The position numbers and the translations under genes were made by a program. The notes under the pieces were generated by a model. The model saw only the letters and a program-made list of their open reading frames with translations. It searched no databases and was not told the origin of the DNA. Shown one piece after another: positions 24,643 to 33,605 of a stretch of 53,748 nucleotides of DNA (the stretch's first letter is position 1; every line of letters starts with the position of its first letter). This DNA comes from Alphaproteobacteria bacterium (GTDB lineage Bacteria; Pseudomonadota; Alphaproteobacteria; Acetobacterales; Acetobacteraceae): contig JAFKFI010000064.1 of assembly GCA_017307285.1 (NCBI GenBank), positions 1 to 53,748 of the forward strand, in the 5' to 3' direction.

Positions 24643-26712
24643 ATGCCTGGCGCCAGTGGACCCGTCACCGTCCGTTTGCGGTTGATCGGGCAAATGGAAG
24701 CGTGGACCTTGACCAGCGAGAGCGTGCTGCCCGCTGGCCGCAAGACGCGCGCCCTGCTCGCGGTGATTGCCCTGTCCGCGCCGCGCCCGGCTTTGCGGGG
24801 CAGGCTGGCGGAACTGCTGTGGAGCCGCCGCCCGGAAGAGCAGGCGCGCGCCTCCCTGCGCCAGGAGATCCATCGCCTGCTCGACGCCCTCTCGCCGGCC
24901 GGCGCCGAGATCCTGTCCATCACCCGCGATCACCTCTCGCTCAAGCCCGGCGCCTTCTGGGTGGACGTGGAAGAGGTCATGCGCGCGACCACCGCCCAGC
25001 CCGCCTCGCTCTCGCTGCTCGACGGAGACCTGCTCGAGGATCTGGACGGGGTGGACCCGGCCTTCGACACCTGGCTCACCACCGAGCGCGAGCGGCTGCG
25101 CGACCGGGCGCGCAATCTCGCCGAGGCGCTGCTGCGCGAGCAGGTGGAGCCCGAGGCGACCATCCCCGCCGCCCAGCAGCTGCTGTCCATCGACCGGGCG
25201 CATGAGGGTGCCTGGCGCGCGCTGATGCGGGCGCACGCGGCGCGCGGCGAGCGCGGCATGGCGATCCAGGCCTACGAGCGCTGCCGCGGGGTGCTGGCGG
25301 ACCTGCTGGACGCTGCCCCCTCGGCCGAGACGCAGCGCCTGCTTGCCGAAATTCGCGGCGGCGGCAGTCGGATGGCATTCCGCCCGTCCCGGCCGCCGCC
25401 GGACGCACCCGAGCCACCGCCCACCCCGCCGGCGCAGGAGGTCAAGCCGGAACCGCGCCCGGCCGCGCGCGGCGGCGCCCGGCTTGGGGTGATGCCGCTC
25501 CAGCTGGTCGGCACGGGCGAGGAGGAGGCGCATCTCGCCCCAGGTCTGGCCGAGGAGATCACCACTGCCCTCGCCCGCTTCCGCTGGATGTTCCTGGTCT
25601 CCAGCAACTCGCTCGGCCGGTTCGCCGCCGAGAGCCGCGATGAAGACGAAATCCGCCGCACCTTCGGGCTCGACTTCCTGCTCGACGGCACCATCCAGAA
25701 GGTGCGCAACCGGCTGCGTGTGACCCTGCGCCTGCTCGACCTCCGCGCCGGCAACCAGGTGGTGTGGGCGCGGCGCTTCGACCGGCAGACGCACGACTTG
25801 CTGACTCTGCAGGACGAGATCGCCGCCGAGGTGGTGGCGCAGATCGACCCCGAGATCCTGCTGATCGAGGCCAAGCGCGTTACCGCCCGGCCGCCGCACG
25901 ATCCCACCGCGTATGACCTGCTGCTGCGCGCCCTGCCGCTGATCGGCCGCATGGAGCACGCGCCGTTCATCCAGGCGGGCGAGCTGCTCTCGGAGGCGAT
26001 CGCCGCCGAACCGGACTACGCCGGTGCCCATGCCTGGTACGCCTATTGGCATGTCTTCCTGGTCGGGCAGGGCTGGGCTGAGGACGCGGCCAACGCGCTG
26101 CGGACGGCCGGGCAGCACGCCGAGCAGGCGGTGACGCTCGATCCGTCAGACGCCCGCGCCCTGACCATCGCCGGCCACGTCCGCGCCTTTCTGCATCATC
26201 GGCTGCGCGAGGCAATCGCGCTGCACGAGCGCGCCCTGTCGGCTAACCCGAACCTCGCGATGGCGTGGAATCTGTCGGGCGTCGCCTATGCCTATCTCGG
26301 CGAGTGGGACGAGGCGGAGCGGCGGATCACCCGTTACAAGAAGCTCTCCCCGCTGGACCCGCACGCCTTCTTCTTCGACACCGCCTTCATCATCGTCGCC
26401 CTGCTCAAGCGCGACTACGAGAGCGCCGTCGCCTTTGGCCGCGCGGTGAGCGAGATGAACCCGTCCTTCTCCGCCGCCTGCAAGCCGTATCTCGCGGCAC
26501 TGGGCTATCTCGGCCAGATGCAGGAAGCCGCCGTGGTGCGCCGGCGCCTGCTGGCGATCGAGCCCGACTTCACGGTCGCCCGCTTCCTCGAGACCAGCCC
26601 CTTCGAGCGCCCGCAGGACCGCGACCATTTTGCCGCCGGGCTGCGCCTGGCCGGCGTGCCAGATGGCAGGTCGGGGAACGACAGCCCCGCTCCCGAGGCG
26701 AAATCCGCCTAG
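24643..26712 (+). CDS. SARP-type transcriptional activator with BTAD, TolB-like and TPR regions
   Basis: About 689 residues. N-terminal OmpR-like DNA-binding part (RLRLIGQMEAWTLTSESVLP; RKTRALLAVIAL; AELLWSRRPEEQARASLRQE) and a bacterial transcriptional activation domain (AQQLLSIDRAHEGAWRALMRAHAARGERGMAIQAYERCR). A Pro-rich linker (near 250) leads to a CadC/TolB-like domain (LAPGLAEEITTALARF; LLDGTIQKVRNRLRVTLRLLD; IAAEVVAQIDPE) and TPRs to the end (ALSANPNLAMAWNLSGVAYAYLGEWDEAE). Such proteins occur in Rhodospirillales and Rhizobiales as regulators of unknown signals. I prefer ATG 24643 (AGGGG nine bases upstream) over ATG 24601. Its TAG overlaps the convergent lipase stop (CTAG). Confidence 0.85.
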   Translation: MPGASGPVTVRLRLIGQMEAWTLTSESVLPAGRKTRALLAVIALSAPRPALRGRLAELLWSRRPEEQARASLRQEIHRLLDALSPAGAEILSITRDHLSLKPGAFWVDVEEVMRATTAQPASLSLLDGDLLEDLDGVDPAFDTWLTTERERLRDRARNLAEALLREQVEPEATIPAAQQLLSIDRAHEGAWRALMRAHAARGERGMAIQAYERCRGVLADLLDAAPSAETQRLLAEIRGGGSRMAFRPSRPPPDAPEPPPTPPAQEVKPEPRPAARGGARLGVMPLQLVGTGEEEAHLAPGLAEEITTALARFRWMFLVSSNSLGRFAAESRDEDEIRRTFGLDFLLDGTIQKVRNRLRVTLRLLDLRAGNQVVWARRFDRQTHDLLTLQDEIAAEVVAQIDPEILLIEAKRVTARPPHDPTAYDLLLRALPLIGRMEHAPFIQAGELLSEAIAAEPDYAGAHAWYAYWHVFLVGQGWAEDAANALRTAGQHAEQAVTLDPSDARALTIAGHVRAFLHHRLREAIALHERALSANPNLAMAWNLSGVAYAYLGEWDEAERRITRYKKLSPLDPHAFFFDTAFIIVALLKRDYESAVAFGRAVSEMNPSFSAACKPYLAALGYLGQMQEAAVVRRRLLAIEPDFTVARFLETSPFERPQDRDHFAAGLRLAGVPDGRSGNDSPAPEAKSA

Positions 26713-28409
26713 GCCAGGCCGGCCTTGGCGAGGTACGCCTTCATCGTGTCGATCACATAGTCGGCCACGGTGCGCTGCATGAGATAGCCGCCGGTGATGC
26801 CGAGCACGGCCTTGATTGGATCACCCGACAGCTCCTTGGCGAACACCGCGCGAAAGCGGGCCTCGATCGGGCCGCGCAGCGTGTCGGGATCGAGCTTGCC
26901 CCTGGGCCAGTCCGGCAGAGGCTGGGGCGCGGCCGCGCTGCCGACCAGCGGGACGATGGGCAGCATGGTCGGATCGGAGGCGACGACGAACTTCTTCCGC
27001 TCGTCATCGGTCCAGCCCTCGAACAGCGGATTGTTGTTGGACAGCACGAACTCGTTGAGCAGGTAGTCCTGGCAATTCGAGCGCCCAAGGAGATAGTCGA
27101 AGCGCATGAAATCGGCACAGGCGAAGCCGATGAAGGCGCCGACCCCGCCACTCGCGATCGCGTCCTCCCCGGTCCGTCCGTCGTGATAGGGCGATAGCAT
27201 GTAGCGGCTGAACTCGTTCTCGTCCGCCGCCATCAGCACGTCGGCGGTGGAATAGCGGGTCTGCTGCGTGAGCGTGGTGACGATGGCGCCGAGCTCGCTG
27301 GCGAACGGAGCCGGTTTCGTTGGGCCGAGGGCGGCGCGGCCTGCGAATGGATCGATCAGCCAGATGGCGCGACTCGCGGTGGCCGGGTCGCGCGGGCTGC
27401 GTCCGAGCAGGCCGGCGAGGGCGGTGCGGGCGAGCTGGATGGGCTCGTTGTTGGTCGCCCCGCCGTCCACGGCGAGGAAGTCCCACATCTCCGGCACGTC
27501 GCCGCCCGGCGGCGCCATCGCGGCCCAATCCGGAGGCACCCACATGTAGGTCTTCTTGCTTTCCGGGACCGGCGGGTAGGGCACGACGCGCCATCGGTAA
27601 TGGCTGGTCGGGCGGCTGAGCGCGCGCGCCGGAAAGCCGGCGGGGAACGCCGCCGTCGCCTTGGCGAACTCGCTGAATGGCCTCCACGCGATCGGTTGCG
27701 GTAGCGATTCCGTGCCGAAGCCGAGCACCTGCTCGTCGGGCCGCACTTCCTCTTCGGTGAGGGTTCGCCCAGGATAGACGAAGGCGAAGCGCGCGTAATC
27801 CGCGTGATCGATATAGGTTTGGCTATGCCTCGTCCCGAGCTGCGTTCTATAGGGCACGCCGCGCAGGCTGGTCAGCGTGAGGATCACGCGGAGCGGATCG
27901 CCGACCCAGGCTCGCGCCTTTGCTGGCCCATGCTCGAAGCTCGCGATGTAGTTCGCACCCGCATCGATGGCCTCGCCATTCAGCAGTGAGGGCACCTGAT
28001 CGGTGATGTCGTTGGTCTTGAGGAAGCGGTCGAGCCGCAGCGTCTTGATCCAGATGTCGTAGAACGGATTGCCCGTGAGCGCCTCGCCGATCGGGCTGGC
28101 GAGCGTCACGTGCGGGTAATCGTACGCCAGGGCCCGCGCCGCGATCGCTGCGTTGACGCCGCCGCCCGAGGTGCCCGTTATGAGCTTGAGGATCACATCG
28201 TGCTTCGGGGCGGCGCCGTTGGCCCGGGCTGTCGTGAAGCAGTCCAGAGCCTCGATCAGGAAATCGACCGCGCCAGCGGTATACGCCCCGGCCGACACGG
28301 TACCGCCCAGCACGAGGGCGAACTCGAAGGTGCGGGGCGGGGCGGCCGGCGCGGTCAGGAACCACTTGTTGATCAAGGACTCAGGCGGCTCACTCCGGTC
28401 GAATGGCAT
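26709..28409 (-). CDS. Patatin-like phospholipase
   Basis: Serine acyl hydrolase of 566 residues with the patatin Ser-Asp dyad: oxyanion GGTVSAGAY (about 35-43), nucleophile in GTSGG (Ser81) and DGG at 316-318. Usual patatins have G-x-S-x-G and DGA/G, both satisfied. No signal peptide or membrane segment is obvious. The C-terminal 200 residues are an extension beyond the catalytic core of unknown role (LSNNNPLFEGWTDDERKKF). ATG at 28407-28409 with AAGG upstream. It is convergent with the SARP regulator, sharing four bases at the stops. Confidence 0.85.
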   Translation of the reverse strand: MPFDRSEPPESLINKWFLTAPAAPPRTFEFALVLGGTVSAGAYTAGAVDFLIEALDCFTTARANGAAPKHDVILKLITGTSGGGVNAAIAARALAYDYPHVTLASPIGEALTGNPFYDIWIKTLRLDRFLKTNDITDQVPSLLNGEAIDAGANYIASFEHGPAKARAWVGDPLRVILTLTSLRGVPYRTQLGTRHSQTYIDHADYARFAFVYPGRTLTEEEVRPDEQVLGFGTESLPQPIAWRPFSEFAKATAAFPAGFPARALSRPTSHYRWRVVPYPPVPESKKTYMWVPPDWAAMAPPGGDVPEMWDFLAVDGGATNNEPIQLARTALAGLLGRSPRDPATASRAIWLIDPFAGRAALGPTKPAPFASELGAIVTTLTQQTRYSTADVLMAADENEFSRYMLSPYHDGRTGEDAIASGGVGAFIGFACADFMRFDYLLGRSNCQDYLLNEFVLSNNNPLFEGWTDDERKKFVVASDPTMLPIVPLVGSAAAPQPLPDWPRGKLDPDTLRGPIEARFRAVFAKELSGDPIKAVLGITGGYLMQRTVADYVIDTMKAYLAKAGLA

Positions 28410-28483
28410 CGTCGGCGCCTTGCGTTGCTCGATTCGATTTCACAATCGTAGCGAACCGAACAACATTCCCGCAAGCACCGCGA

Positions 28484-29047
28484 TCAGCCGCTGATCAGCG
28501 CCTTCACCTTCGCCGCCGCCGCCGGGGTCGACCAATTCGCGGCACCTTCCAGCCGGGCGCGCTCGCGGCCCTGCTTGTCGACGATGATGGTGGTCGGGAT
28601 GCCGCGTACGCCCCACGCCCGGGCTGCGGCGCTCTTGGGGTCGAGCAGCACCGGCAGGGAGCCGATCTCGTGGGCTGCGTAGAATTTGCGCACCGCCGCC
28701 GCGCCGCCTCGGTCCGACGACAGCGGCAGGACCGCGATGTCGTCTGGCGCCAAGGTCTTCGCCAGTCCGGCGAGCGCCGGCATCTCGGCCACACAGGGCA
28801 CGCACCACGTCGCCCATAGGTTTATCACCATGCCGTGGCCGCGGAATTCGTCGAGATGGTGCTCCTGCCCCTCGGCATCGACGAAGGTGATCTCGGGCAG
28901 CTGCTTGGGCGGATCGGTCGGCTTGAGTGCGGAGAGATCGCCCAACTCCGACCTGCCGGCACCTGCGGCGCGCGGTTTGCGCGCGAGGGCGGCCATCGCT
29001 ACGGTCCCGGCCGCCGCGAGCACCAGCCGGCGAGACATCAACTGCAT
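28484..29047 (-). CDS. TlpA-like thioredoxin-fold protein, periplasmic
   Basis: Thiol-disulfide oxidoreductase of the TlpA/ResA/DsbE type: [16 protein letters not shown] holds the redox pair Cys82 and Cys85, and [20 protein letters not shown] is the cis-Pro region. The N-terminus is a signal peptide ([26 protein letters not shown]) with twin-Arg appearance, or a signal anchor. ATG at 29045-29047 preferred for GGAAGG nine bases upstream; a second ATG three codons on is possible. 187 residues. TlpA relatives help cytochrome c maturation or oxidase assembly. Divergent from argH across 45 bases containing a tandem repeat. Confidence 0.9.
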   Translation of the reverse strand: MQLMSRRLVLAAAGTVAMAALARKPRAAGAGRSELGDLSALKPTDPPKQLPEITFVDAEGQEHHLDEFRGHGMVINLWATWCVPCVAEMPALAGLAKTLAPDDIAVLPLSSDRGGAAAVRKFYAAHEIGSLPVLLDPKSAAARAWGVRGIPTTIIVDKQGRERARLEGAANWSTPAAAAKVKALISG

Positions 29048-29061
29048 TTCGGGCTGCCTTC

Positions 29062-29087
29062 CAGTGAGAGACGCGTCAGTGAGAGAC
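29062..29087. promoter_or_regulatory. Tandem 11-base direct repeat in the tlpA-like/argH divergent gap
   Basis: CAGTGAGAGAC occurs twice (29062-29072 and 29077-29087), 15 bases apart start to start. The second copy lies immediately before the argH start and also supplies purine-rich sequence for ribosome binding. May be an activator site or a replication slip. Confidence 0.4.
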
Positions 29088-29092
29088 AGGAC

Positions 29093-30502
29093 TTGAGCGA
29101 AACGCCGGAGCGCCGCAACAGCGAGGCAAACAGGCAGTGGGGCGGCCGGTTCGCTGCTGGTCCCTCGGTCATCATGCAGGAGATCAACGCCTCGATCGGC
29201 TTTGATCGCAAGATGTGGCGCCAGGATATTCGCGGCTCGCTGGCGCACGCGGCGATGCTGGCGCGGATCGGCCTGATCGACGCCGCCGACGAGCGGGCGA
29301 TCAGCGATGGGCTCGCGGCGATCTCCGCCGAGATCGAGGCCGGGCGCTTCCCCTTCGCCGAGGCGCTCGAAGACATCCACATGAACATCGAGGCGCGGCT
29401 GACCGAGCGCGTCGGCGAGGCGGGCAAGCGCCTGCACACCGCGCGCAGCCGCAACGACCAGGTGGCGACAGATTTTCGGCTGTGGGTTCGCGACGCGATC
29501 GACGGGCTCGATGCGCAGCTCGCCGATCTCATGCGCGCGCTTGCCGAGCGGGCGGAGGCCCACGCGGCCGACCCGATGCCCGGCTTCACCCATCTGCAGA
29601 CGGCCCAGCCCGTCACCTTCGGCCATCACTTGCTGGCTTATGTGGAGATGTTCGGACGCGACCGGGGACGGCTGGCCGACGGACGACGGCGGCTCAACGA
29701 GTGTCCGCTCGGCTCGGCGGCCCTCGCCGGCACCTCCTTTCCGATCGACCGGGACATGACGGCCGCCTCGCTCGGCTTCGACCGGCCGACGGCGAACTCG
29801 CTGGACGCCGTTTCCGACCGAGACTTTGCCCTCGAATTCCTCTCCGCGGCCGCGATCTCGGCGATGCATCTGTCGCGCATGGCCGAGGAAATCGTCATCT
29901 GGTGCAGCGCGCCGTTCCGCTTCATCCGGCTGTCCGACGCGTTCACCACCGGCAGCTCCATCATGCCGCAGAAGCGCAATCCGGACGCGGCCGAGCTGGT
30001 GCGGGCCAAGGCGGGGCGTGTCACCGGCGCGCTGGTGGGGCTGCTGACCGTGATGAAGGGCCTGCCGCTCGCCTATGCCAAGGACATGCAGGAGGACAAG
30101 GAGCCGGTGTTCGACGCCGCCGACGCCTGGGCGCTGTCGCTCGCCGCCACGGCCGGGATGGTGCGCGACATGACCCCCGACATCGCGCGGATGCGCGAGC
30201 TCGCCGGCAGCGGGTTCGCCACCGCGACCGACCTCGCCGACTGGCTGGTCCGGGTGCCGCGCCTGGCGTTCCGCGACGCCCACCACGTCACCGGACGGCT
30301 GGTGGCGATGGCCGAGGCGAAGGGCGCGGACCTCGCCGGGCTGAGCTTGGCGGAGATGCGGACGGTGGAGCCGCGCATGACCGACGCGGTCTTTTCCGTG
30401 TTGACGGTCGACGCCTCGGTCGCGTCTCGAACAAGCTACGGCGGCACGGCACCGGCGAACGTCGTGGAGCAGGCGCGGCGCTGGCGGGCGGCGCTGGCAT
30501 GA
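29093..30502 (+). CDS. argH: Argininosuccinate lyase
   Basis: Cleaves argininosuccinate to arginine and fumarate. Fumarase/aspartase superfamily signatures: [13 protein letters not shown] at the N-terminus, [28 protein letters not shown], and the active-site loop [20 protein letters not shown]. 469 residues. The reading frame continues upstream to 28835 but the first plausible start is TTG 29093, preceded by GAGAG and giving the usual short N-terminus. Its TGA overlaps the lptM start (ATGA). Confidence 0.95.
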   Translation: MSETPERRNSEANRQWGGRFAAGPSVIMQEINASIGFDRKMWRQDIRGSLAHAAMLARIGLIDAADERAISDGLAAISAEIEAGRFPFAEALEDIHMNIEARLTERVGEAGKRLHTARSRNDQVATDFRLWVRDAIDGLDAQLADLMRALAERAEAHAADPMPGFTHLQTAQPVTFGHHLLAYVEMFGRDRGRLADGRRRLNECPLGSAALAGTSFPIDRDMTAASLGFDRPTANSLDAVSDRDFALEFLSAAAISAMHLSRMAEEIVIWCSAPFRFIRLSDAFTTGSSIMPQKRNPDAAELVRAKAGRVTGALVGLLTVMKGLPLAYAKDMQEDKEPVFDAADAWALSLAATAGMVRDMTPDIARMRELAGSGFATATDLADWLVRVPRLAFRDAHHVTGRLVAMAEAKGADLAGLSLAEMRTVEPRMTDAVFSVLTVDASVASRTSYGGTAPANVVEQARRWRAALA

Positions 30503-30630
30503 GAGCCGCCCTCCTGCTCCTCGCGCTCCTGGCACTCGTCCCGCTCGCCGCTTGCGGCAAGAAGGGGCCGCCATCCCCGCCCGGTCCGCCGAACGAGATC
30601 ATCTATCCGCGGACTTACCCGACACGCTGA
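30499..30630 (+). CDS. lptM: Small lipoprotein LptM (YifL type)
   Basis: A 43-residue lipoprotein: short hydrophobic signal, lipobox LAAC with Cys19, then GKKGPPSPP, the CG-KGPL-P motif of LptM. LptM binds the LptDE outer-membrane translocon and helps its disulfide maturation for LPS export. It overlaps argH (ATGA); the argH-lptM-lysA order is common in proteobacteria, though here lysA is 1.6 kb away beyond two opposite-strand genes. Confidence 0.85.
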   Translation: MRAALLLLALLALVPLAACGKKGPPSPPGPPNEIIYPRTYPTR

Positions 30631-30644
30631 GCGGGCCGCGGCTT

Positions 30645-31202
30645 TCAGGCGGCGAGAGCAAGACCCGAGGACATCGCCGCCGTCGAGCTGGCGACCGATG
30701 CCGCGGCGCTCCCGTAGGATCGCAGCGCCTGGGCGACGTCCGCGACCAGCGAATTGGCGAAGCTCTGGACCGATCCCGTCGCGCCGCTTTGGCCGCTGGT
30801 GCCGGATGTCGCGCCACCCGTGCTCGAACCGCTCGCGTCCGGATTCTGCGCAGGGGCGCCGGCACGTGGCTGGTGGTGATGGTGATGGCGCGCGCCGGAC
30901 ACGGTGCCGGTCCCGGCCGGATCGGTGCTCGCCGTGGTCGTGCTGTTAGTCCCAGCCTGGGTGCCGGCAGTGCCCGGCGCGGCCGTCCCGCCACCCTGCA
31001 GCTGGACTAGGAACGCCTGCAGCTCGGCGCTGAGCTGCTGGATGGGGTCGCCGGAGCTGATCGGCGTTGACGCGGCCGGCGTGCTGGCCGTCGTCGCCGA
31101 CGTGTTGGTAGGGAATGCCGACGCGCTTGTGCTGGAATTGGCGGCGGCGGTGCCGTTCGTGGTGGGCCACCACGGCGACTGGGATACGCTCGTGATCGAC
31201 AT
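30645..31202 (-). CDS. Low-complexity Ser/Thr/Ala/Gly protein with His run
   Basis: 185 residues, very rich in Thr, Ser, Ala and Gly (PTNTSATTASTPAASTPISS; SGSSTGGATSGTSGQSGATG), with a five-His run at GARHHHHHQPRAG. Two short regular helices stand out (PIQQLSAELQAFLVQLQ; FANSLVADVAQALRSYGSAA). No signal peptide. I do not recognise the family. ATG 31200-31202 has GGAGAAC upstream. It lies 14 bases from the lptM stop on the opposite strand and interrupts argH-lptM-lysA. Confidence 0.55.
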   Translation of the reverse strand: MSITSVSQSPWWPTTNGTAAANSSTSASAFPTNTSATTASTPAASTPISSGDPIQQLSAELQAFLVQLQGGGTAAPGTAGTQAGTNSTTTASTDPAGTGTVSGARHHHHHQPRAGAPAQNPDASGSSTGGATSGTSGQSGATGSVQSFANSLVADVAQALRSYGSAAASVASSTAAMSSGLALAA

Positions 31203-31292
31203 GGGATAGTTCTCCTTTCGCGGGAGCTGCGCCCCATTGCCGTCTACGCAAACGGTGGGCCAGCCGAATCGCCGTTTCAGGAGCAGTCCGTG

Positions 31293-31347
31293 CGGCAGAA
31301 TGTGCCGGTTCAGCCGGATGGGCGTGCCGGCCCGGCAGATTTTGCCG
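31293..31347. repeat. Two matching hairpins, CGGCA-N5-TGCCG
   Basis: CGGCAGAATGTGCCG (31293-31307) and CGGCAGATTTTGCCG (31333-31347) are palindromic and start exactly 40 bases apart, in the 157-base gap between the PEP-CTERM gene and the His-run gene. The right-hand one lies 13 bases past the PEP-CTERM stop and could act as its terminator. Confidence 0.5.
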
Positions 31348-31359
31348 CTGACGCGGTGG

Positions 31360-32046
31360 TCAGGTTCGTTTGCGGATCGTCCAGCCCAGCCCGACCAGCC
31401 CCATTCCGAGCAAGCTTAGCGCGGCGGGCTCGGGCACCGGGTTCGGCAGGGTGTAGTGGAACCCGAAGTGGAAGTCGTTGACAGTCGTCGGGTCGATGCC
31501 GGCGGCCGCGATGAAGCTGTACGGGTCCACGAATATGCTCGGAACGAACGTCACCACGCCGTTTTGCAGCACGCCGGGGAAGCTGCTGGAGAAGGACTCT
31601 CCGAGGGTCGGGTCGATCGGGTTCGGCCCAGCGCAGCAGATGCCGCCGAAATCGACGATCGAGCTGACGGCGGCGCCGTTCACCGTCCACCAGAACGAGA
31701 CCCCATCGAACAATGCCGGCTGACTGAGAAAGAAGCTCCAGCCGAGATTCCAGTTGGCGTTGAGATCGCCCGCGAGCGGCCCGCCGCCGGTGGTCGAGAC
31801 GTTGAACACGTCCCATTCGCCGTTCGGTCCGGTCGGCACCTGGGTCTCCGAAACCGTCAGCAGACCGCCATCGATCACTTTGGGCTGAAGGTCGAAGCTG
31901 ACCAGGACGGGGCCGAAATCGTTGGGCGCGTTGGTTCCCTGGATCGAATAGAGCGGCCCGATCGGAATGATGCTGGCATGTGCGTTACCGCTGAGCAGGG
32001 CGCCAATGGCCGCTCCGATGATCAGCAGGCTCTTTCTCGGGGACAT
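31360..32046 (-). CDS. PEP-CTERM sorting-domain exported protein
   Basis: A 228-residue exported protein with signal peptide (SLLIIGAAIGALLSGNAHA) and a C-terminal sorting tail: VPEPAALSLLGMG, then a hydrophobic helix and Arg/Lys end (WTIRKRT). Such proteins are processed by an exosortase and placed in the envelope or biofilm matrix. The body is beta-rich with Trp/Phe/Gly strands and two adjacent cysteines (GGICCAGPN). No exosortase gene is visible in the window. Base composition seems less GC-rich than its neighbours, which with its isolated strand hints at acquisition. Confidence 0.85.
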   Translation of the reverse strand: MSPRKSLLIIGAAIGALLSGNAHASIIPIGPLYSIQGTNAPNDFGPVLVSFDLQPKVIDGGLLTVSETQVPTGPNGEWDVFNVSTTGGGPLAGDLNANWNLGWSFFLSQPALFDGVSFWWTVNGAAVSSIVDFGGICCAGPNPIDPTLGESFSSSFPGVLQNGVVTFVPSIFVDPYSFIAAAGIDPTTVNDFHFGFHYTLPNPVPEPAALSLLGMGLVGLGWTIRKRT

Positions 32047-32260
32047 CGAATTCTCTCACAGGGTCAGTTGCGGCCGGGCGAATTTGCGCCGCGTCTCATT
32101 AATGCAAACGTCATGCCCCGGACGTAACCGCCTGATTCGCCGGGGGAGTCGGCACGGTCGCCGCGGGCTCCGCCTTCGCCCTGTAAAGAATCCCGACGGC
32201 CAAGCGAGGCGCCGCGCGGCTGCCGTGGTCCCGCTCGATCTCACGCTCTATTCTCTAGCG

Positions 32261-33592
32261 ATGCACGCTCCCCAACCCGATCGACTGACCGACACCGCGG
32301 AACCCACGATCGCGGAGCTGATCGCCGCGCGACCGCATCTGTCCATGCACGCGATGGATGGGCTGATGATGGACGGCGTGCCGCTTGCGCGCGTCGCCGA
32401 TGCGCTCGGCACGCCGGCGTGGGTCTACTCGGCCGGCGCGATGCGCGCGCGCTACCGGGCGCTGGCCGGCGCGCTCGATGGGCTCGGGGCGCACATCCAC
32501 TACGCGGTGAAGGCCAACGACCATCTCGCGGTGCTGCGGGTGTTCGCCGCCGAGGGGGCCGGGGCCGACGTGGTGAGCGGTGGCGAGCTGCTGCGCGCGC
32601 TGGCGGCCGGCATTGCGCCCGAGCGTGTCGTGTTCTCGGGCGTCGGCAAGAGCGCGGCGGAGCTGCGCCTCGCTCTCGAACGACAGATCGGCCAAATCAA
32701 TGTCGAGAGCGCCGAGGAGCTCGACATGCTCTCCGGCATCGCCGCCGGGATGGGCCGCACGGCGCGGATCGCCCTGCGGGTCAACCCGGATGTCGAGGCC
32801 GGCACCCACGCCAAGATCAGCACCGGCCGCGCGCGCGACAAGTTCGGCATTCCCTATCGCGAGGCTGTGGCGCTGTACTCCCGTGCCGCCGGCCTGCCAG
32901 GGATCGCGCCCGCCGGTCTCGCCGTGCATATCGGCAGCCAGATTCTTTCGGTGGCGCCATACCGGGCGGCGTTCGCCCGCCTCGCCGAGCTGGTGCGCGA
33001 CCTGCGCGCGGCGGGGCAATCGGTGGACACGATGGATTGCGGCGGCGGTCTTGGCATCGGCTACCGCAACGAGCCGGCTGCCAGCCCGGCGGCGCTCGCT
33101 GGCGCCATTCGCGCGACACTCGGCGGCCTCGATCTCAAGCTGGTGGTCGAGCCGGGCCGTTGGCTGGTCGGGCCGGTCGGCGTCCTGCTTGCCTCGGTGG
33201 TGCTGGTCAAGCGTAGCGAGGGCACGCGCTTCGTCGTGCTCGACGCCGCGATGAACGATCTGGTGCGGCCGGCGATGTATGAGGCCTGGCACGGCATGGT
33301 GCCGCTCTCGGCGGTGGACGCCGCCCGCCCGGCGAGCCCCGCCGACATCGTCGGGCCGGTTTGCGAGACCGGGGACACGTTCGCGCGGGACCGCTCCGCG
33401 CCGCCGCTCGCACCGCACGCGCGCGTGGCGATCCTGGATGCGGGCGCGTATGGTGCGGTGATGAGTTCCACCTACAACGCCCGGCCGCTGGCTGCCGCGG
33501 CGATGGTCGCGGACGGCGAATGGGCGACGATCCGCGCCCGGCAACCGGTCGAGGCGCTCTGGGCCGGGGAGCACGTGCCGAACTGGGTCTGA
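32261..33592 (+). CDS. lysA: Diaminopimelate decarboxylase
   Basis: PLP enzyme making lysine from meso-diaminopimelate. Fold-type III motifs: YAVKANDH with the PLP Lys84, HIGSQILS, CGGGLGIGY, VEPGRWLVGPVG, and VCETGDTFARDR with the catalytic Cys of the partner subunit. 443 residues from ATG 32261; this is slightly long because of about 25 extra N-terminal residues, and no clear ribosome site precedes it, so the ATG at 32345 is possible. The frame extends farther upstream without support. Followed 13 bases later by the DUF4175 gene. Confidence 0.95.
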   Translation: MHAPQPDRLTDTAEPTIAELIAARPHLSMHAMDGLMMDGVPLARVADALGTPAWVYSAGAMRARYRALAGALDGLGAHIHYAVKANDHLAVLRVFAAEGAGADVVSGGELLRALAAGIAPERVVFSGVGKSAAELRLALERQIGQINVESAEELDMLSGIAAGMGRTARIALRVNPDVEAGTHAKISTGRARDKFGIPYREAVALYSRAAGLPGIAPAGLAVHIGSQILSVAPYRAAFARLAELVRDLRAAGQSVDTMDCGGGLGIGYRNEPAASPAALAGAIRATLGGLDLKLVVEPGRWLVGPVGVLLASVVLVKRSEGTRFVVLDAAMNDLVRPAMYEAWHGMVPLSAVDAARPASPADIVGPVCETGDTFARDRSAPPLAPHARVAILDAGAYGAVMSSTYNARPLAAAAMVADGEWATIRARQPVEALWAGEHVPNWV

Positions 33593-33605
33593 CAAGCGGG
33601 GACGG

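Noticed and set aside
23809-26118. 769-codon frame on the minus strand
   Set aside because: Antisense to gshA and the SARP regulator, both with clear domains; translation is low in hydrophobic order and has no motifs.
30855-30890. CACCATCACCATCAC-like stretch resembling a cloning His tag
   Set aside because: It codes for the His run of a native low-complexity protein and is flanked by normal genomic sequence; no vector features nearby.
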